NCBI GenBank assembly: GCA_022747635.1
Contig: JAKTNV010000062.1
Coordinates: forward strand, 1,287,501-1,351,500
Direction: 5' to 3'
DNA length: 64,000 nt
Source of the DNA: Hetaerina americana
Lineage: Eukaryota > Arthropoda > Insecta > Odonata > Calopterygidae
Shown: one piece after another, positions 32,726 through 43,437 of the stretch
Layout of the letters: each line of letters opens with the position of its first letter
Numbering within the stretch: position 1 is the stretch's first letter
Translations under genes and position numbers: made by a program
The notes under the pieces: model-generated
Told to the model about the DNA's origin: nothing
The model's database searches: none
What the model saw: only the letters and a program-made list of their open reading frames with translations

Positions 32726-33475
32726 TATAGGTAATCTACCGGTTAGGGTAGGTTTTGATTAGCAATGATTACTAATTAAAATAATTTGTGACCCCTAGCA
32801 AAATACAACATCCCAGTCTACATCAGGTCCCTCTTCAGCTATGAGTACTTCCTTCCTACTTTCATCCCGTCCAACATCCCTATCCTGTTCCTTCCCTTTC
32901 CTCGTTTGCCTAGCATTCTCCCCTCAATTACAGCCTTCAATATCCCACTGCCGGTCAATCGCTTTCCTTCATCCACTTTTCCTGCCTCCATAGGATTGCT
33001 CCCAACAAACCCCTCTCTTCGCCCACCATACCAAGTACTTCCTCATTTGTTTTCTTCTCTGTCCATTTCACCTTCTCCATTCTTCTCCAAACCCAGATTT
33101 CCAAAGCCTCCAGTCTACGTCTATCCTCCCGCTTCAATGAGCACGTTTCCGCGCCGTACATAGCTACGCTCCATATCAAAGTTTTTACGAGTCTTTTCCT
33201 AACATCCTTACTCATCGTCCCTGTCATCAACTCCCTCCTCCTTGTGAAAGCCTCTTTGCCTAGCGCAATTCTTCTCCTTACGCCTCTACTACTTTGACCG
33301 TGTTGGTCCAAAACACTTCCTAGATACGTAAACTGTTCTACCTGCTCTAGTTTTTGCCCTCCTATTTTAATTTTTAGTTTAGGCAAATACCTCCTGGTTG
33401 TGTTCTATATTCCTCTCGATTAATAATCTCATTACTGCAATGGCATCACGCGTACCCCTCCCCTTCCTAAACCCA
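32521..33475 (-). repeat. Inverted duplication block B, copy 1
   Basis: Reverse complement of about 37322-38257, identical in every part I compared, including a 143-codon RTE frame. It contains about 156 bp of apparently unique DNA (32521-32676), a (TA)n tract (32677-32722) of different length in the two copies, and the RTE 3' end. Beyond 33475 the similarity switches to block A (copy at 9059-10380). Confidence 0.85.
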
Positions 33476-33540
33476 AACTGATCATCCCCTAAGTAATCAT
33501 TTGCCCTACTCTCTATCCTTTTGTTGATGATCCAGAGAAC

Positions 33541-33541
<1 letters not shown>
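32723..33541 (-). mobile_element. RTE fragment with internal deletion and complete 3' end
   Basis: On the minus strand it starts TTCTCTGGATCATCAACAAA, reads RKGRGTRDAIAVMRLLIERN, then jumps from GGAGGTATTTGCCT to KLKIKIGGQKLEQVEQFTYL, deleting the RT palm. The 143-codon frame 32955-33386 covers the thumb/C-terminus (SLKREDRRRLEALEIWVWRR). The 3' UTR ends ACCTATAAATAATA then (TA)n. Confidence 0.85.
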
Positions 33542-33574
<33 letters not shown>

Positions 33575-33610
33575 TATATATTATATATATACACTATATA
33601 TTGTATATAT
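33542..33610. repeat. AT-rich microsatellite
   Basis: Shared with 10222-10292 in inverse orientation, within block A. Confidence 0.9.
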
Positions 33611-33618
33611 TATATAGA

Positions 33619-33631
33619 AATATATAAATAT
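33619..33631. other. Empty target site of the foldback element
   Basis: A single AATATATAAATAT (reverse of the 13-bp duplication) lies in the sequence otherwise identical to the flanks of the 411-bp insert at 9798-10208. Confidence 0.85.
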
Positions 33632-33640
33632 GTTCATGCA

Positions 33641-33960
33641 TTTTTTTATATAAACATATAAACCATAAATACAGTAATTAACCCTAAGGTCACTTAGGTA
33701 GGTGATGGTAAAGTTCACCCAATACTAATCCCTTTATGGCGTGTGGTGAAATTCACATATTACTAGCACGGTAATTAGAGGGTTCCAGTTCATTTCCCCG
33801 TGCCGGTTATGGTTTCCCAGGAAGATCTGGCACCTGAAATATCACTGAGTGGAGTAACGGGTGCCCAGAGAAGCTTGCCCGGGAGTAGAACCCGGGGTTT
33901 CCTGACAGTACTCTAACGCTCTACGTCCTGGACTACTGGTACCCACATTTAATTACATGC
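33641..33960 (-). mobile_element. SINE family 2, block A copy
   Basis: Reverse complement of 9470-9784. See that entry for structure. Confidence 0.75.
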
Positions 33961-34353
33961 ATGTATTTATTTATGGCGATGATGTCGAAGTGCTTGCGAA
34001 AGAAATATAAATCTTGGATGGCAAATTAGAACAGAGAAATGAAATAGCAAATACGAGTGCTTCCACATCATCGATAGACATATGTTTTTAAATTCATGGG
34101 CGATAAAAAATATTCGCTTTCCTTGTTCTGATCATCTGAGGTGTTCTTCTCCTTCGATTTAATCTGACACAAGATGATCCTTGAGAAGCCAGTCTGGGTT
34201 GATTCTACTTTTAGGGGAGCGCTTGATCCTCCCTTTATCGGCGTCATTGAACTATTTATGACCCATGCCAAGGGTATTTTATTCTTCCAAGCATTCGATT
34301 TGCTAATTACTTCCATATGCCAATACATTTGATTGTTATTGGATCGGAGATGA
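33961..34353 (-). repeat. Duplicated block A, left part (copy 2)
   Basis: Reverse complement of 9059-9469. Here it interrupts an RTE copy after RIESRGND near 34354. Together they form a long composite minus-strand frame that is not a gene. Confidence 0.75.
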
Positions 34354-35009
34354 GAATCATTTCCCCTACTCTCTATCCTTTTGCTTATGATCCTGAGAAC
34401 AACTTTAGCTGCGTGGAATATCAAACTAATTGTCCTGTAGTCCTCACATGACGTAGCCTTTACCTTTTTCGGAATAGGAACTAAAACTGATCTCACAAAG
34501 TCTTCCGGCCAGATTCCTTCCTCATTAATACTGTGAATGAGCGCATATAGCCTCTTTCTCCCACATTTTCCTAAACATTTCAATAATTCCGCGGGAATGT
34601 TATCCACCCCAACGACCTTATTTTGTTTCATCTCCCTTAATGCCCTTTCTATCTCATCGTCTAGCATGCCTGGACCTAAGCTGTCTTCCTCTACGTCATA
34701 TTCTTTTTCAATGTCTAACGTTTTTGGTCGAAGTTCTTTACTATACAGTTCTTCTATATACTCCTTCCATCTCTCTTGGATCTTTCCTGCGTCAACTATT
34801 ACCTTACCCACCTTATCTCTAACTGTTAGCATAGATCTCCCTTTCTTACTTCCTGATAAAGATTTAACTTTGCTGTACAGCGCACCGACTTCTCCCTTCC
34901 TCTACAGACTTTCCATACCCTCGCACTGCGTCTTCCACCATGCTTCTTTTGATTTATTTGTTGCCCGCCTCAATTTATTGTTTAATTCTTTGTACTTCAT
35001 TTTCCCTAA

Positions 35010-35014
<5 letters not shown>
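34354..35014 (-). mobile_element. RTE fragment: linker and early RT
   Basis: Minus-strand reading: [77 protein letters not shown] and KVKATSCEDYRTISLIFHAA. It is better preserved than the copy at 1062-2610. Starts next to (TA)n at 35015 and is cut by block A at 34353. Confidence 0.85.
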
Positions 35015-35058
<44 letters not shown>

Positions 35059-35062
35059 TATA
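35015..35062. repeat. (TA)n microsatellite
   Basis: TA tract with a short CACACA interruption, abutting the RTE fragment. Confidence 0.95.
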
Positions 35063-35329
35063 TATAAACAATCTGCTCACCGCAACTATTGCAACATCCG
35101 AGACCCAGGTTTCAACTTACTAAGTCGTGATAAAGACCCTGCAAGTCGAAAGAAAGGTCACGCACACCAAAACTCATACGGAAAAACGAAGTTTTTAACT
35201 CTCCGATATGCATCGCTTCCACAAAGTAACAATTTTAGGCCACTCCCATCAGTGAACGACATTGAGGCCCGGATGCTTATAGGCCATACAGAGGTAAATG
35301 AATGCCATTTCAAGAGTTTTTAATTCTAT

Positions 35330-37145
35330 AGGGTTATCGGATGTGGGAGGGGACGCTAGGACGGAAACATAGTAACACTGGTTGAAAGGGGTATTATGAT
35401 GGGAAGCATGTTTAGGTATGGGGAGACCCGCGGACGGGGAGGAAGGATTGCACGAGGCGCGGTGGTTGTTAAGCCTAAGGTTCAGGGGTGTGGAACATTG
35501 ATCTATGTAAAAGGCCGGGCAGAGGTAACAGGTTAGAAGATAAACAACATTCTTGGAAGTGCAAGAGGAGTGGGGGAAGGCCGCGAGAGAGTTGAATTGT
35601 GGGATGGAGTGGTGAAAATAGGGCAGGTTTTACATCTTCCTCGATGACATGGAGTGGGTATGGCTCTGGGGGTGTGAGGGGGTTTTGAGAGCGGCCTGGT
35701 GGATTTGAGGATGTCTGCTAGGTTGGCGGGACGTTTGAAGGTGACAGAGGGGCATTTGGGAAGAAGGTTGGAGGAAGTGTTGTGATTTTTGAGGATGGGG
35801 AATAGGTCCTTGGGGATGAATTTTAGGGACTGAATGCCTGGGAAGTAGGTAGTACAGATTGAGAGAGGCTGGGAGTCTGCGGTTGAGGCAGGCTTGGGGG
35901 TGTAGGAATGTTTGAGTATTTTTTATGGAGGAGAGAATCAGGGTATCCTCGTTGAAGGAGGGAGTGTTGAAGGTTGTTAAGGTATTTGTTAAGGGATTCG
36001 GGATAGTTGCAAATGCGGTGACCGCGGATAGAGAGGGAGTAAGGGAGGGAGCGCTTGGTATGGGAGGGGTAACAACTGCTGTAATGAAGATATTGCTGCT
36101 TATTAGTAGGTTTAGTGTGAACAGAGGTCAGGAATTTGTTATTACTAAGGGAAATAGAGACATCGAGGAAGGTGATCTGAGAGGATTAAATGGTGGGGGT
36201 TAATGGCAGAGATGAGGAATCATTGAGTTAGGAGATGAAGGAATTGAGGGAATCTAGGCTATGTGGCCACAGTAGAAAGATGTCATCAATGTATCGGAGA
36301 CACAGGAGGGGTTACAGAGGATAGTTTGAAAGGAAATTCTCTTCCAGGACACCGAGGTGGAGGTTTGCATATGAAGGGCTGAATCTGCTCCCCATGGCAC
36401 AGCCCTTTATTTGGAGGTAATAGTTATTATTGAAAGAAAAGGAGTTGCGGGTGAGAATGAAATTGGAAAGATCAATGAGAAAATCGGTACTGGGGATTTG
36501 AGGGGTAGGGCGTTTGGAGAGGAAGTGGCGTAGGGAAGAAAGGCCTTCTTGGTGAGGAATGGATGTGTATAAGGAGGTGACATCGATAGTAGCCATAGTA
36601 ATTTGGGTATCAGGAGGGAGGGAAGTTGAGTGGAGCAATCTGAGGAAGTGATAGGTATCTTTCATAAAGGAACCTAGGGAGTGAACTAAAGGTTGGAGAT
36701 AGTGGTCCACGAAGGCGGAAATTCTTTCGGTCGGAGAGCTACGAGAGGAGACTATAGGGCGGCCTGGATTGTTGGGTTTGTGGATCTTAGGAAGGATGTA
36801 GAAGTGAGGGGTGTGAGGTTGGGAAGGGGAAAGGAGGGAGATGTCCCTGGGGGAAAGATTCTCCTTAGGGCCGCGTTGTCTCGGAGGAAAGCGATTATTT
36901 CCCTTTGGAATGCGGGGTTAGGTTCAGCAGGAATATGTTGATGGGAAGAAGTGTCGGAGAGTAATCTGTTACATTCTTGTAGGTTGTCTGCAGTGTTAAG
37001 GACTAGAACTGTCGAACCTTTTTCGGCAAAAGTGATGACTAGGTTGGGATTGCGTGTGAGTTTTTTTAACTCAGCTACTTCGGCCGGGGAGAGATTAGGT
37101 TTCGGGTTTAGAGATTTAAGGGAAGAAGGATTCTCTATCTTCCGA
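35330..37145 (-). mobile_element. Penelope-like element 2, decayed
   Basis: On the minus strand the frame pieces run: NLVITFAEKGSTVLVLN near 37045, FYILPKIHKPNNPGRPIVSS near 36760, then an open stretch 36710-36312 with TIDVTSLYTSIPHQEGL and KGCAMGSRFSPSYANLHLG. The catalytic RYIDDIFLLWPHS is near 36290. The C-terminus VVYLLTCYLCPAFYIDQC, ending LRLNNHRASC near 35435, is a degenerate GIY-YIG (the YIG position reads YID). Stops and frameshifts interrupt it, and the N-terminus is truncated at about 37145. It belongs to a different family from element 1. Confidence 0.8.
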
Positions 37146-37248
37146 TGAAGACGGAGCGGAATTCCGTCGAAATATCAAGAAACAACGTGTGAGTGTTCTT
37201 CTTTTTTTGTGTTTCTATATTGTGTGTTACTGTGTATTGTACTATATG
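37146..37248 (+). mobile_element. Inverted terminus of Penelope family 2 with hammerhead-like core
   Basis: CGATGAAGACGGA, then TTCCGTCGAAATATC, is a hammerhead-like core (CNGANGA, stem GACGGA/TCCGTC, GAAA) followed by GTGTGAGTGTTCTTCTTTTT and the terminal ATTGTACTAT. The same end forms both arms of the palindrome at 52809-53046. Here ATTGTACTAT is mirrored as ATAGTACAAT at 37313-37323 across the (TA)n tract. Confidence 0.65.

Positions 37249-37312
<64 letters not shown>
37249..37312. repeat. (TA)n microsatellite inside an inverted pair of termini
   Basis: TA tract lying between the mirror-image sequences ending ATTGTACTATATG and CATATAGTACAAT. Confidence 0.9.
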
Positions 37313-37316
<4 letters not shown>

Positions 37317-37321
37317 GTACA

Positions 37322-38066
37322 ATAGGAAGGGGAGGGGTACGCGTGATGCCATTGCAGTAATGAGATTATTAATCGAGAGGAATATAGAACACAACCAGGA
37401 GGTATTTGCCTAAACTAAAAATTAAAATAGGAGGGCAAAAACTAGAGCAGGTAGAACAGTTTACGTATCTAGGAAGTGTTTTGGACCAACACGGTCAAAG
37501 TAGTAGGGGCGTAAGGAGAAGAATTGCGCTAGGCAAAGAGGCTTTCACAAGGAGGAGGGAGTTGATGACAGGGACGATGAGTAAGGATGTTAGGAAAAGA
37601 CTCGTAAAAACTTTGATATGGAGCGTAGCTATGTACGGCGCGGAAACGTGCTCATTGAAGCGGGAGGATAGACGTAGACTGGAGGCTTTGGAAATCTGGG
37701 TTTGGAGAAGAATGGAGAAGGTGAAATGGACAGAGAAGAAAACAAATGAGGAAGTACTTGGTATGGTGGGCGAAGAGAGGGGTTTGTTGGGAGCAATCCT
37801 ATGGAGGCAGGAAAAGTGGATGAAGGAAAGCGATTGACCGGCAGTGGGATATTGAAGGCTGTAATTGAGGGGAGAATGCTAGGCAAACGAGGAAAGGGAA
37901 GGAACAGGATAGGGATGTTGGACGGGATGAAAGTAGGAAGGAAGTACTCATAGCTGAAGAGGGACCTGATGTAGACTGGGATGTTGTATTTTGCTAGGGG
38001 TCACAAATTATTTTAATTAGTAATCATTGCTAATCAAAACCTACCCTAACCGGTAGATTACCTATA
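37322..38066 (+). mobile_element. RTE fragment, block B copy 2
   Basis: Plus-strand twin of 32723-33475, with the same internal deletion and the same 143-codon frame (37406-37837). It ends in the RTE 3' UTR ACCGGTAGATTACCTATAAA followed by (TA)n. Confidence 0.85.

Positions 38067-38099
<33 letters not shown>
38067..38099. repeat. (TA)n tail of the RTE copy
   Basis: Short TA tract between the RTE 3' UTR and unique DNA. The inverted twin tract is longer. Confidence 0.9.
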
Positions 38100-39360
38100 C
38101 TACGTGAAGTTCTACACGTTGGGACGTCTCAAATATAAACAAAAATCGATTGTTGCCTTTGACGTATTGTCCTGCAGTTTTGCGGTAGGCGCGAACTTTA
38201 AATCCATTCGAACGAGTATTAACGCGAAATTTTCAAATCCAGACGAAGTTCTCCTTAACGGCCTGCGGTGAATTTAAAATAATGATCAAGCATGAAAATT
38301 GTAAAAAAAATGCCTTAATCCTGGTGTTCCATTCAATTTTGTTGCTCTATTGCTAACAGCGGCCAGAGTTTTTAATATTTTCACCGAAGGTTTCCAACGG
38401 CTCGCAATAACCGCCGTGAGTCGAGATTGAAGTTTTGGAGTCGGATCGCTTCGGACGAGCATTCACCTTAAAGATGCCTCGTTTAATTTTTATCGACAAA
38501 ATTTCATCGCATCTTGGTCGTGGAAAATGTCATCGTGTCGCGTAAGATGTCCCTTGGCCGCGCGAGCAATGCCTCGCGGAATAATACCACTACCTCCGCT
38601 TGTCCTAAGGTTTTCTCCTTCCAGATCCGCAACACTCGCGAAAAATTCAAACGCTGTAAACTGAGATGACAATGTTTACAGCTTGATAGAGGGACCCGTC
38701 TTGAGCGGTTTCCGCCTTTGACAGGTTTCGCAGTCGATGCACCGGGGGGGGGGGGCGAGAGCCGGAAACAAACAAGTCAGTCTTTGCGGTGAATCGCCAC
38801 CATTCAAAGAGAGGCGCACTCTCTCTCCTCCTCCTCCTCCTCCGACGAAGCGGTTAGGGAGGGGAGAACGACCTCTGCGAGCAAGACGTCACAAACACTC
38901 GCGCACCGAAGGTTAAGGACGACCGCGCACACGCACAGAGTGACCTGCAACCGTACGCACGCGCTTCTTCTGCCGGTTCTCTCTCTTTCTCTCCCTCAAG
39001 AGAAAGAGAGAGATTGATTACCGATGGCCTTGCACAAGCGGCCTCCTACGTCACCGAGCACTTTAAAGGAGGCGAACAGTTCCTTTGCCGCGAAAAGAAG
39101 GAAAGCACAGGTCCGTTCGCTCGGTGAGTCGACGGGTGGGGCGCCATGGCAACGCCGAGTGACCCCCAGCAGCGGCGAGGAGAGAAGGTACGAGGAAGGG
39201 GAGGGCTCTGAAAAAATAAAGAAGGGGGGAATTAAACTATAATTGCCGTCCCTGCCTTCGCTGACCATTCCCGCGTAATTGACCATTCATGATCGCCCTC
39301 TTGGATGCCCCGCGGCGAAAAGCCCTTCGCCGCGGGGTCACAGATGCGATACGTCTCGAT
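38100..39360. other. Unassigned sequence, GC-rich near 38700-39200
   Basis: 38100-38257 is the non-repetitive end of block B. The rest is probably host DNA. 38810-39010 has CTC and GA-rich runs typical of a 5' UTR, and a G-run lies near 38744-38756. A possible exon is listed separately. Confidence 0.45.
39024..39123 (+). CDS. Possible first coding exon, unknown basic protein
   Basis: The start codon context is CCGATGG. The frame reads MALHKRPPTSPSTLKEANSS, then FAAKRRKAQVRSL, with a basic cluster KRRK that could be a nuclear localisation signal. A strong donor, TCG|GTGAGT, follows at 39123/39124. Upstream DNA is CT- and GA-rich and CpG-rich, like a 5' UTR. I found no second exon and recognise no family, so this remains a hypothesis. 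The frame runs on to 39240 without the splice. Confidence 0.25.
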
Positions 39361-39686
39361 TGCTATACACACACACACATGCATAAAAAAAAATATATAT
39401 ATATAGTCCCGGTCAAGGAAATATGTTTACACTTGTCATCTGCTCGATTCCCCCTTCCCACCTCTACTGTGTTCGTCTTTTATATGTGTTCCTATCATTT
39501 TTCCTCTATTTCCATGTGAATTAATATATACTAGTACATATATATATATATATATTACATACAGTACATTATATATATACATATATATATATATTTATGT
39601 ATTTATTTATATATATAATATAATATATATATTTATGTATTTATATATATACATATATATATATATATATTTATATAATATATATA
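39361..39686. repeat. (CA)n and (TA)n/TTTA microsatellite region
   Basis: CA repeats at 39366-39378, then irregular TA, TATT and ATTTATGT repeats up to the TA target of the mariner at 39689. Confidence 0.85.
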
Positions 39687-39688
39687 TA

Positions 39689-41008
39689 CTACCTTGATCA
39701 AAAAGTTCCCGGAATAACCACCGTGTGGCGCTCCCATCGTTCCGATTTGAGTTGTGTTTTTTTTGTTAAATTGGTACATCTGTTGTTGATATTCCCTTTA
39801 AATCTTAGTGTCATAACTTGACATTTGCAAAAGTTACGTAGCCAAGAGTACATCTATCTCTGTGTGTGTTGGCGATTTTTTACAATTTCAGAAATGGATT
39901 TAAATTTGCAACAACGAACTTGTATTAAATTTTGCGTAAAAAACGGATTTAGTGGCGCACGGACGTTGGAAATGTTGGAAAAGTGTTTCGGCAACGATTC
40001 TCTAAAAAAAACGGTCGTTTACCAGTGGCACGAGCGGTTCAGAAGTGGTCGTGAGTCAATCGAAGATGATGAACGCAGTGGCAGACCATCGACATCGAAA
40101 GTCGGTGAAAAAATTGATAAAGTAAAAGAAATGTTGGTCAATAACCGCAAATTAACCATCAGAGAAATAGCGGAGGACTTGAACATTGCCTATGGATCCG
40201 CCCAAGACATTGTGGTTAATGATTTGGGTTTCCGTCGTGTAGCATGCCAAAAGACCTCAATTTCATGCAAAAAAGAGACCGTGTTGACGTCGCAAAAGAC
40301 ATGATTTGCGAGGCTGAATCCGATCCCACATTCATCAAAAGGATCATTACTGGAGACGAGACGTGGGTTTATGAGTACGACACGCAATCCAGACATCAGG
40401 CAAGTGAATGGCGTTCACCAAATGAGCCGAGACCAAAAAAACCACGTCGTTTTCAGTCAAAAAAGAAGGCAATGCTGACGGTTTTCATGGATTACAACGG
40501 TGTAGTGCATCATGAATTTTTGCCAGAAGGCCAGACAGTAAACAAAGAGTATTATTTGGGCGTTATGAGACGTTTGCGTGAAGCAATTCGCCGAAAGAGA
40601 CCAGAAATGTGGGCAGAACACTCGTGGATTTTGCACCATGATAACGCACCGTCGCACAGTGCTATCATTATTCGTAATTTTTTGACGAAAAATGCAACAA
40701 ATACCATCCAACAGCCACCGAATTCACCTGATTTGGCTCCCTGTGACTTCTTTCTGTTCAATCGAGTTAAAAAACCATTACGGGGAACGCGTTTTAGCAG
40801 CCGAGAGGAAGTAATGGAAAAATCGCAGGAAGCACTGATGGACATACCGAAAACCGACCGTAACTTTTGCAAATGTCAAGTTATGGCACTAAGATTTAAA
40901 GGGAATATCAACAACAGATGTACCAATTTAACAAAAAAAACAGAACTCAAATCGGAACGATGAAAGCGCCACACGGTGGTTATTCCTGGAACTTTTTGAT
41001 CAAGGTAG
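39689..41008 (+). mobile_element. Mariner element A with long inverted ends
   Basis: 1320 bp flanked by TA. The outer ends CTACCTTGATCAAAAAGTTC match mariner element B. The 3' end is unusual: from 40860 the normal C-terminal coding and 3' UTR are replaced by an inverted copy of the first 149 bp (39689-39837, a handful of mismatches). A 10-bp deletion at about 40243 also breaks the transposase frame. It is inserted in a (TA)n region. Confidence 0.9.
39894..40960 (+). pseudogene. Mariner transposase (element A), frameshifted, aberrant C-terminus
   Basis: Starts MDLNLQQRTCIKFCVKNGFS. The helix-turn-helix region includes WHERFRSGRESIEDDERSGR. The frame is lost at 40243 through a 10-bp deletion relative to element B. 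In the new frame the catalytic triad is visible: TGDETWVYEYD, HHDNAPSHSA and SPDLAPCDFFLF (D,D,D spacing as in mariner). The last about 35 codons derive from the inverted 5' end. Confidence 0.85.
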
Positions 41009-41134
41009 TATATATATATTCGAAGCAGAATGCTCTTCGGCGACGCCCAAATATATAAAAACATAGATTACGGCATTTAAACACAAAAAGAAAGGACATC
41101 CACATATGTAGTTTTGACGTTCCGATGGTACGGC

Positions 41135-41368
41135 CGTCACCACGTGATCGTCCAGGGAGCGTTGGGCTACTGAGTGGAGGGGCCGGGTCCGATTCCCGGC
41201 TAAGACTCCTCTAGGGGCACCCTCAGCTTAACTCAATCTGGCACGGTGAAGGTAACGCCCCCAATCCGGATGTTTGAATTTCACTGCGTGCCGTAGACGG
41301 GGTGAACTCTAATGGCACCTGCCAAACCGACCTTCGGGTTGATTACTGTGCATAAACTATTAAGTTAG
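41135..41368 (+). mobile_element. SINE family 2
   Basis: tRNA-like head with B box GGGTCCGATTCCCGG near 41188, then body pieces TTTGAATTTCACTGCGTGCC and GACCTTCGGGTTGATTACTG. Confidence 0.65.
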
Positions 41369-41654
41369 GAACAGACATTTCTTAATAATGGTTAAAAATA
41401 TTCAAACATGGAAAAAAGTTAATTTATTTTTCCATTCGCTTTTTGATTGATCTCTCAATTTTGCGAAATTGTTCAATGAAGGAAAAAAAGAATAAAACTC
41501 CGCAAATCCACATTAAAAATAAAGTTTAATTAAATTAAAGTTTATTTTTCATGTGACTTTACCAAGTTTTATTCTTATATTACTCTTCACTTTTTAACGT
41601 AACTCGTATGCGACGCGCGATTCACGTAAGAAATCACATAAAAATTGACAATCA

Positions 41655-41945
41655 GTATGCTTTTCATCCATCTTTCCCCTGCCTCCTCATTATTTCTCCC
41701 AAGAATCCCCTCTCCTTCCCTTTCACCACATCTAGCACTTCCTCATTTGTTTCCTTTTCGGTCCATTTCACCTTCTCCACTCTCAGATTATCTCAAAATA
41801 CCTCCAATCTACGTCTATTCTCCTGCTTCAATGACCACGTTTCCGCGCCGTACATTACTACGCTCCATATCAAAGTTTTAACGAGCCTTCCCTCTTAGCA
41901 TAAGCATGTCTTCGTTTGATTTCTTTTCCGTCCATTTTGCTTATT
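41655..41945 (-). mobile_element. RTE 3' ORF fragment
   Basis: The minus strand encodes LIWSVVMYGAETWSLKQENR, then VKWTEKETNEEVLDVV. A second short piece with the KMDGKEIK region follows at 41905-41945. Only the ORF C-terminus is present, with frameshifts. Confidence 0.7.
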
Positions 41946-42839
41946 CCATGGATTGCGTTCAGCTCGATTTATCACCTTTCACCTTAACTGGATTAGGTTA
42001 GACGGCTCATTTCTCCGAGTTTTCTCAGGCGAGATCATCTTAAACAACAGTCAGATGTTCAAAAAAAAGAAACACCTCAAGCGCACTCTGCCGTTTCGGC
42101 CATTTTCCCATGGACGTCCGATTAATTTTTTTATCAAGCACGCGGAAAATTGGTCTCCTCTGAATGCATCTGATATATCTCTCAAAACGCAGCGTTTTGG
42201 TCTCCACTTCAAACCCCGCGCCAATTAAGGGCAGCGGTCATTCCGCCCGTCCCTCTCATTCGGACCTTCACCGGTGTAGTTTTATTTTCATTCGAGCTAG
42301 AAGAGGGGAGCGGGCACTCTCCAATCCAATCCAATCCAATAGCGTCGGCTCAATCATCTCCACTCGTCCGACGAGGAGACTCCTCGCAACTTCCGTTTTT
42401 TACGAGAAAAAAATCATGTCGTGGCGCGGGTGATGGGAAACCTGAATATATTGTTTCCTTGAATTAGCGTTGGCCTTCGTCCGATCCTCCCTCCGTTCGC
42501 TCCGTCTGGAGGATCAGATGCGCGCGGATTTAGGCGCGGGAGGTCAGCGATGAGCGGCGAATGCACATTGGGGTTATACAGATATTCGGATTCATCTATC
42601 CGATTAGGATCGAATTACTCACTTTCCGCAGTGAATAAAACAGCTTATTAACTTTCCCGCACTTGGTTGATTACAGAATTCCGAGCAGTTTCAATGGTCG
42701 CGGGTTCTTCACCCGGGGGTCCAATTGAATTTAGACGTGGAAGCGTTGAAATTGTTGGATGTGCGTGAATTAAAAAAGCGCGCTGAACTACGAACTGAAA
42801 ATGTAAACTGCGGAAGAAGGAAGAGTTTACCCATCTCGC
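41946..42839. other. Unassigned sequence
   Basis: No gene is recognised. Four tandem CCAAT pentamers lie at 42323-42342. Confidence 0.45.
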
Positions 42840-43437
42840 AAAAGTTTTAGACCAAGGTTATCAAAGACTTAGGAATAAAAGAAGAAGCATTACACTTGGA
42901 AAAGAGGCTTTCGCAAGGAAGATGGAATTGATGACAGGGTCGTTGAGTAAGGATGTTAAGAAAATACCGATATGGAACGTGGTTATGTACGGCGCGGAAA
43001 CGTGGTCATTGAAGCAGGATGTTAGACGTAGATTGGAGTGGAGAAGGATGGAGAAGTTGAAATGGACCGAAAAGAAAACAAACGAGGAAGTGGCAGGTAT
43101 GGTGAGAGGGGAGGAGAAGGGATTGTTGGGAGAAATCCTATGGAGGCAGGAAAAGTGGATGAAGGGGGTGTTGATCGGCAGACGGATGTTGAAGACTGTG
43201 AGATAGAGGGGATAATGTTAACGGCAAAGGAGGAAGCAGGGATAGGAATAGGGTAGATAGGGATAGGTTAAACAGGATAAAGGGAGGAAGGAAGTACAAC
43301 ACAGAGATGAAGACGGACTTGGTTGTGGAGTAGGTGGTCAGGTTGTGTTTTGTGGGAGAGGCAAGGGAATAATCACCGTGCCGTTCGATATTCTGGGTCC
43401 ATCTCAAATCCTACCTTAAACGGCAGTGTACCAATAA
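42840..43437 (+). mobile_element. RTE 3' end fragment
   Basis: Encodes RSITLGKEAFARKMELMTGS, VVMYGAETWSLKQDVRRRLE and KWTEKKTNEEVAGMV, then WRQEKWMKG and a 3' UTR ending ACCTTAAACGGCAGTGTACC. Small deletions and stops. No (TA)n tail here; it ends AATAATAATTAATA. Confidence 0.75.

Noticed and set aside
32955..33386. 143-codon frame as a host gene
   Set aside because: It is the RTE C-terminus and appears identically at 37406-37837 through the inverted duplication.
34068..34832. 254-codon minus-strand frame as a gene
   Set aside because: It is RTE linker/RT sequence accidentally continued into duplicated block A; a chimeric frame without a protein family.
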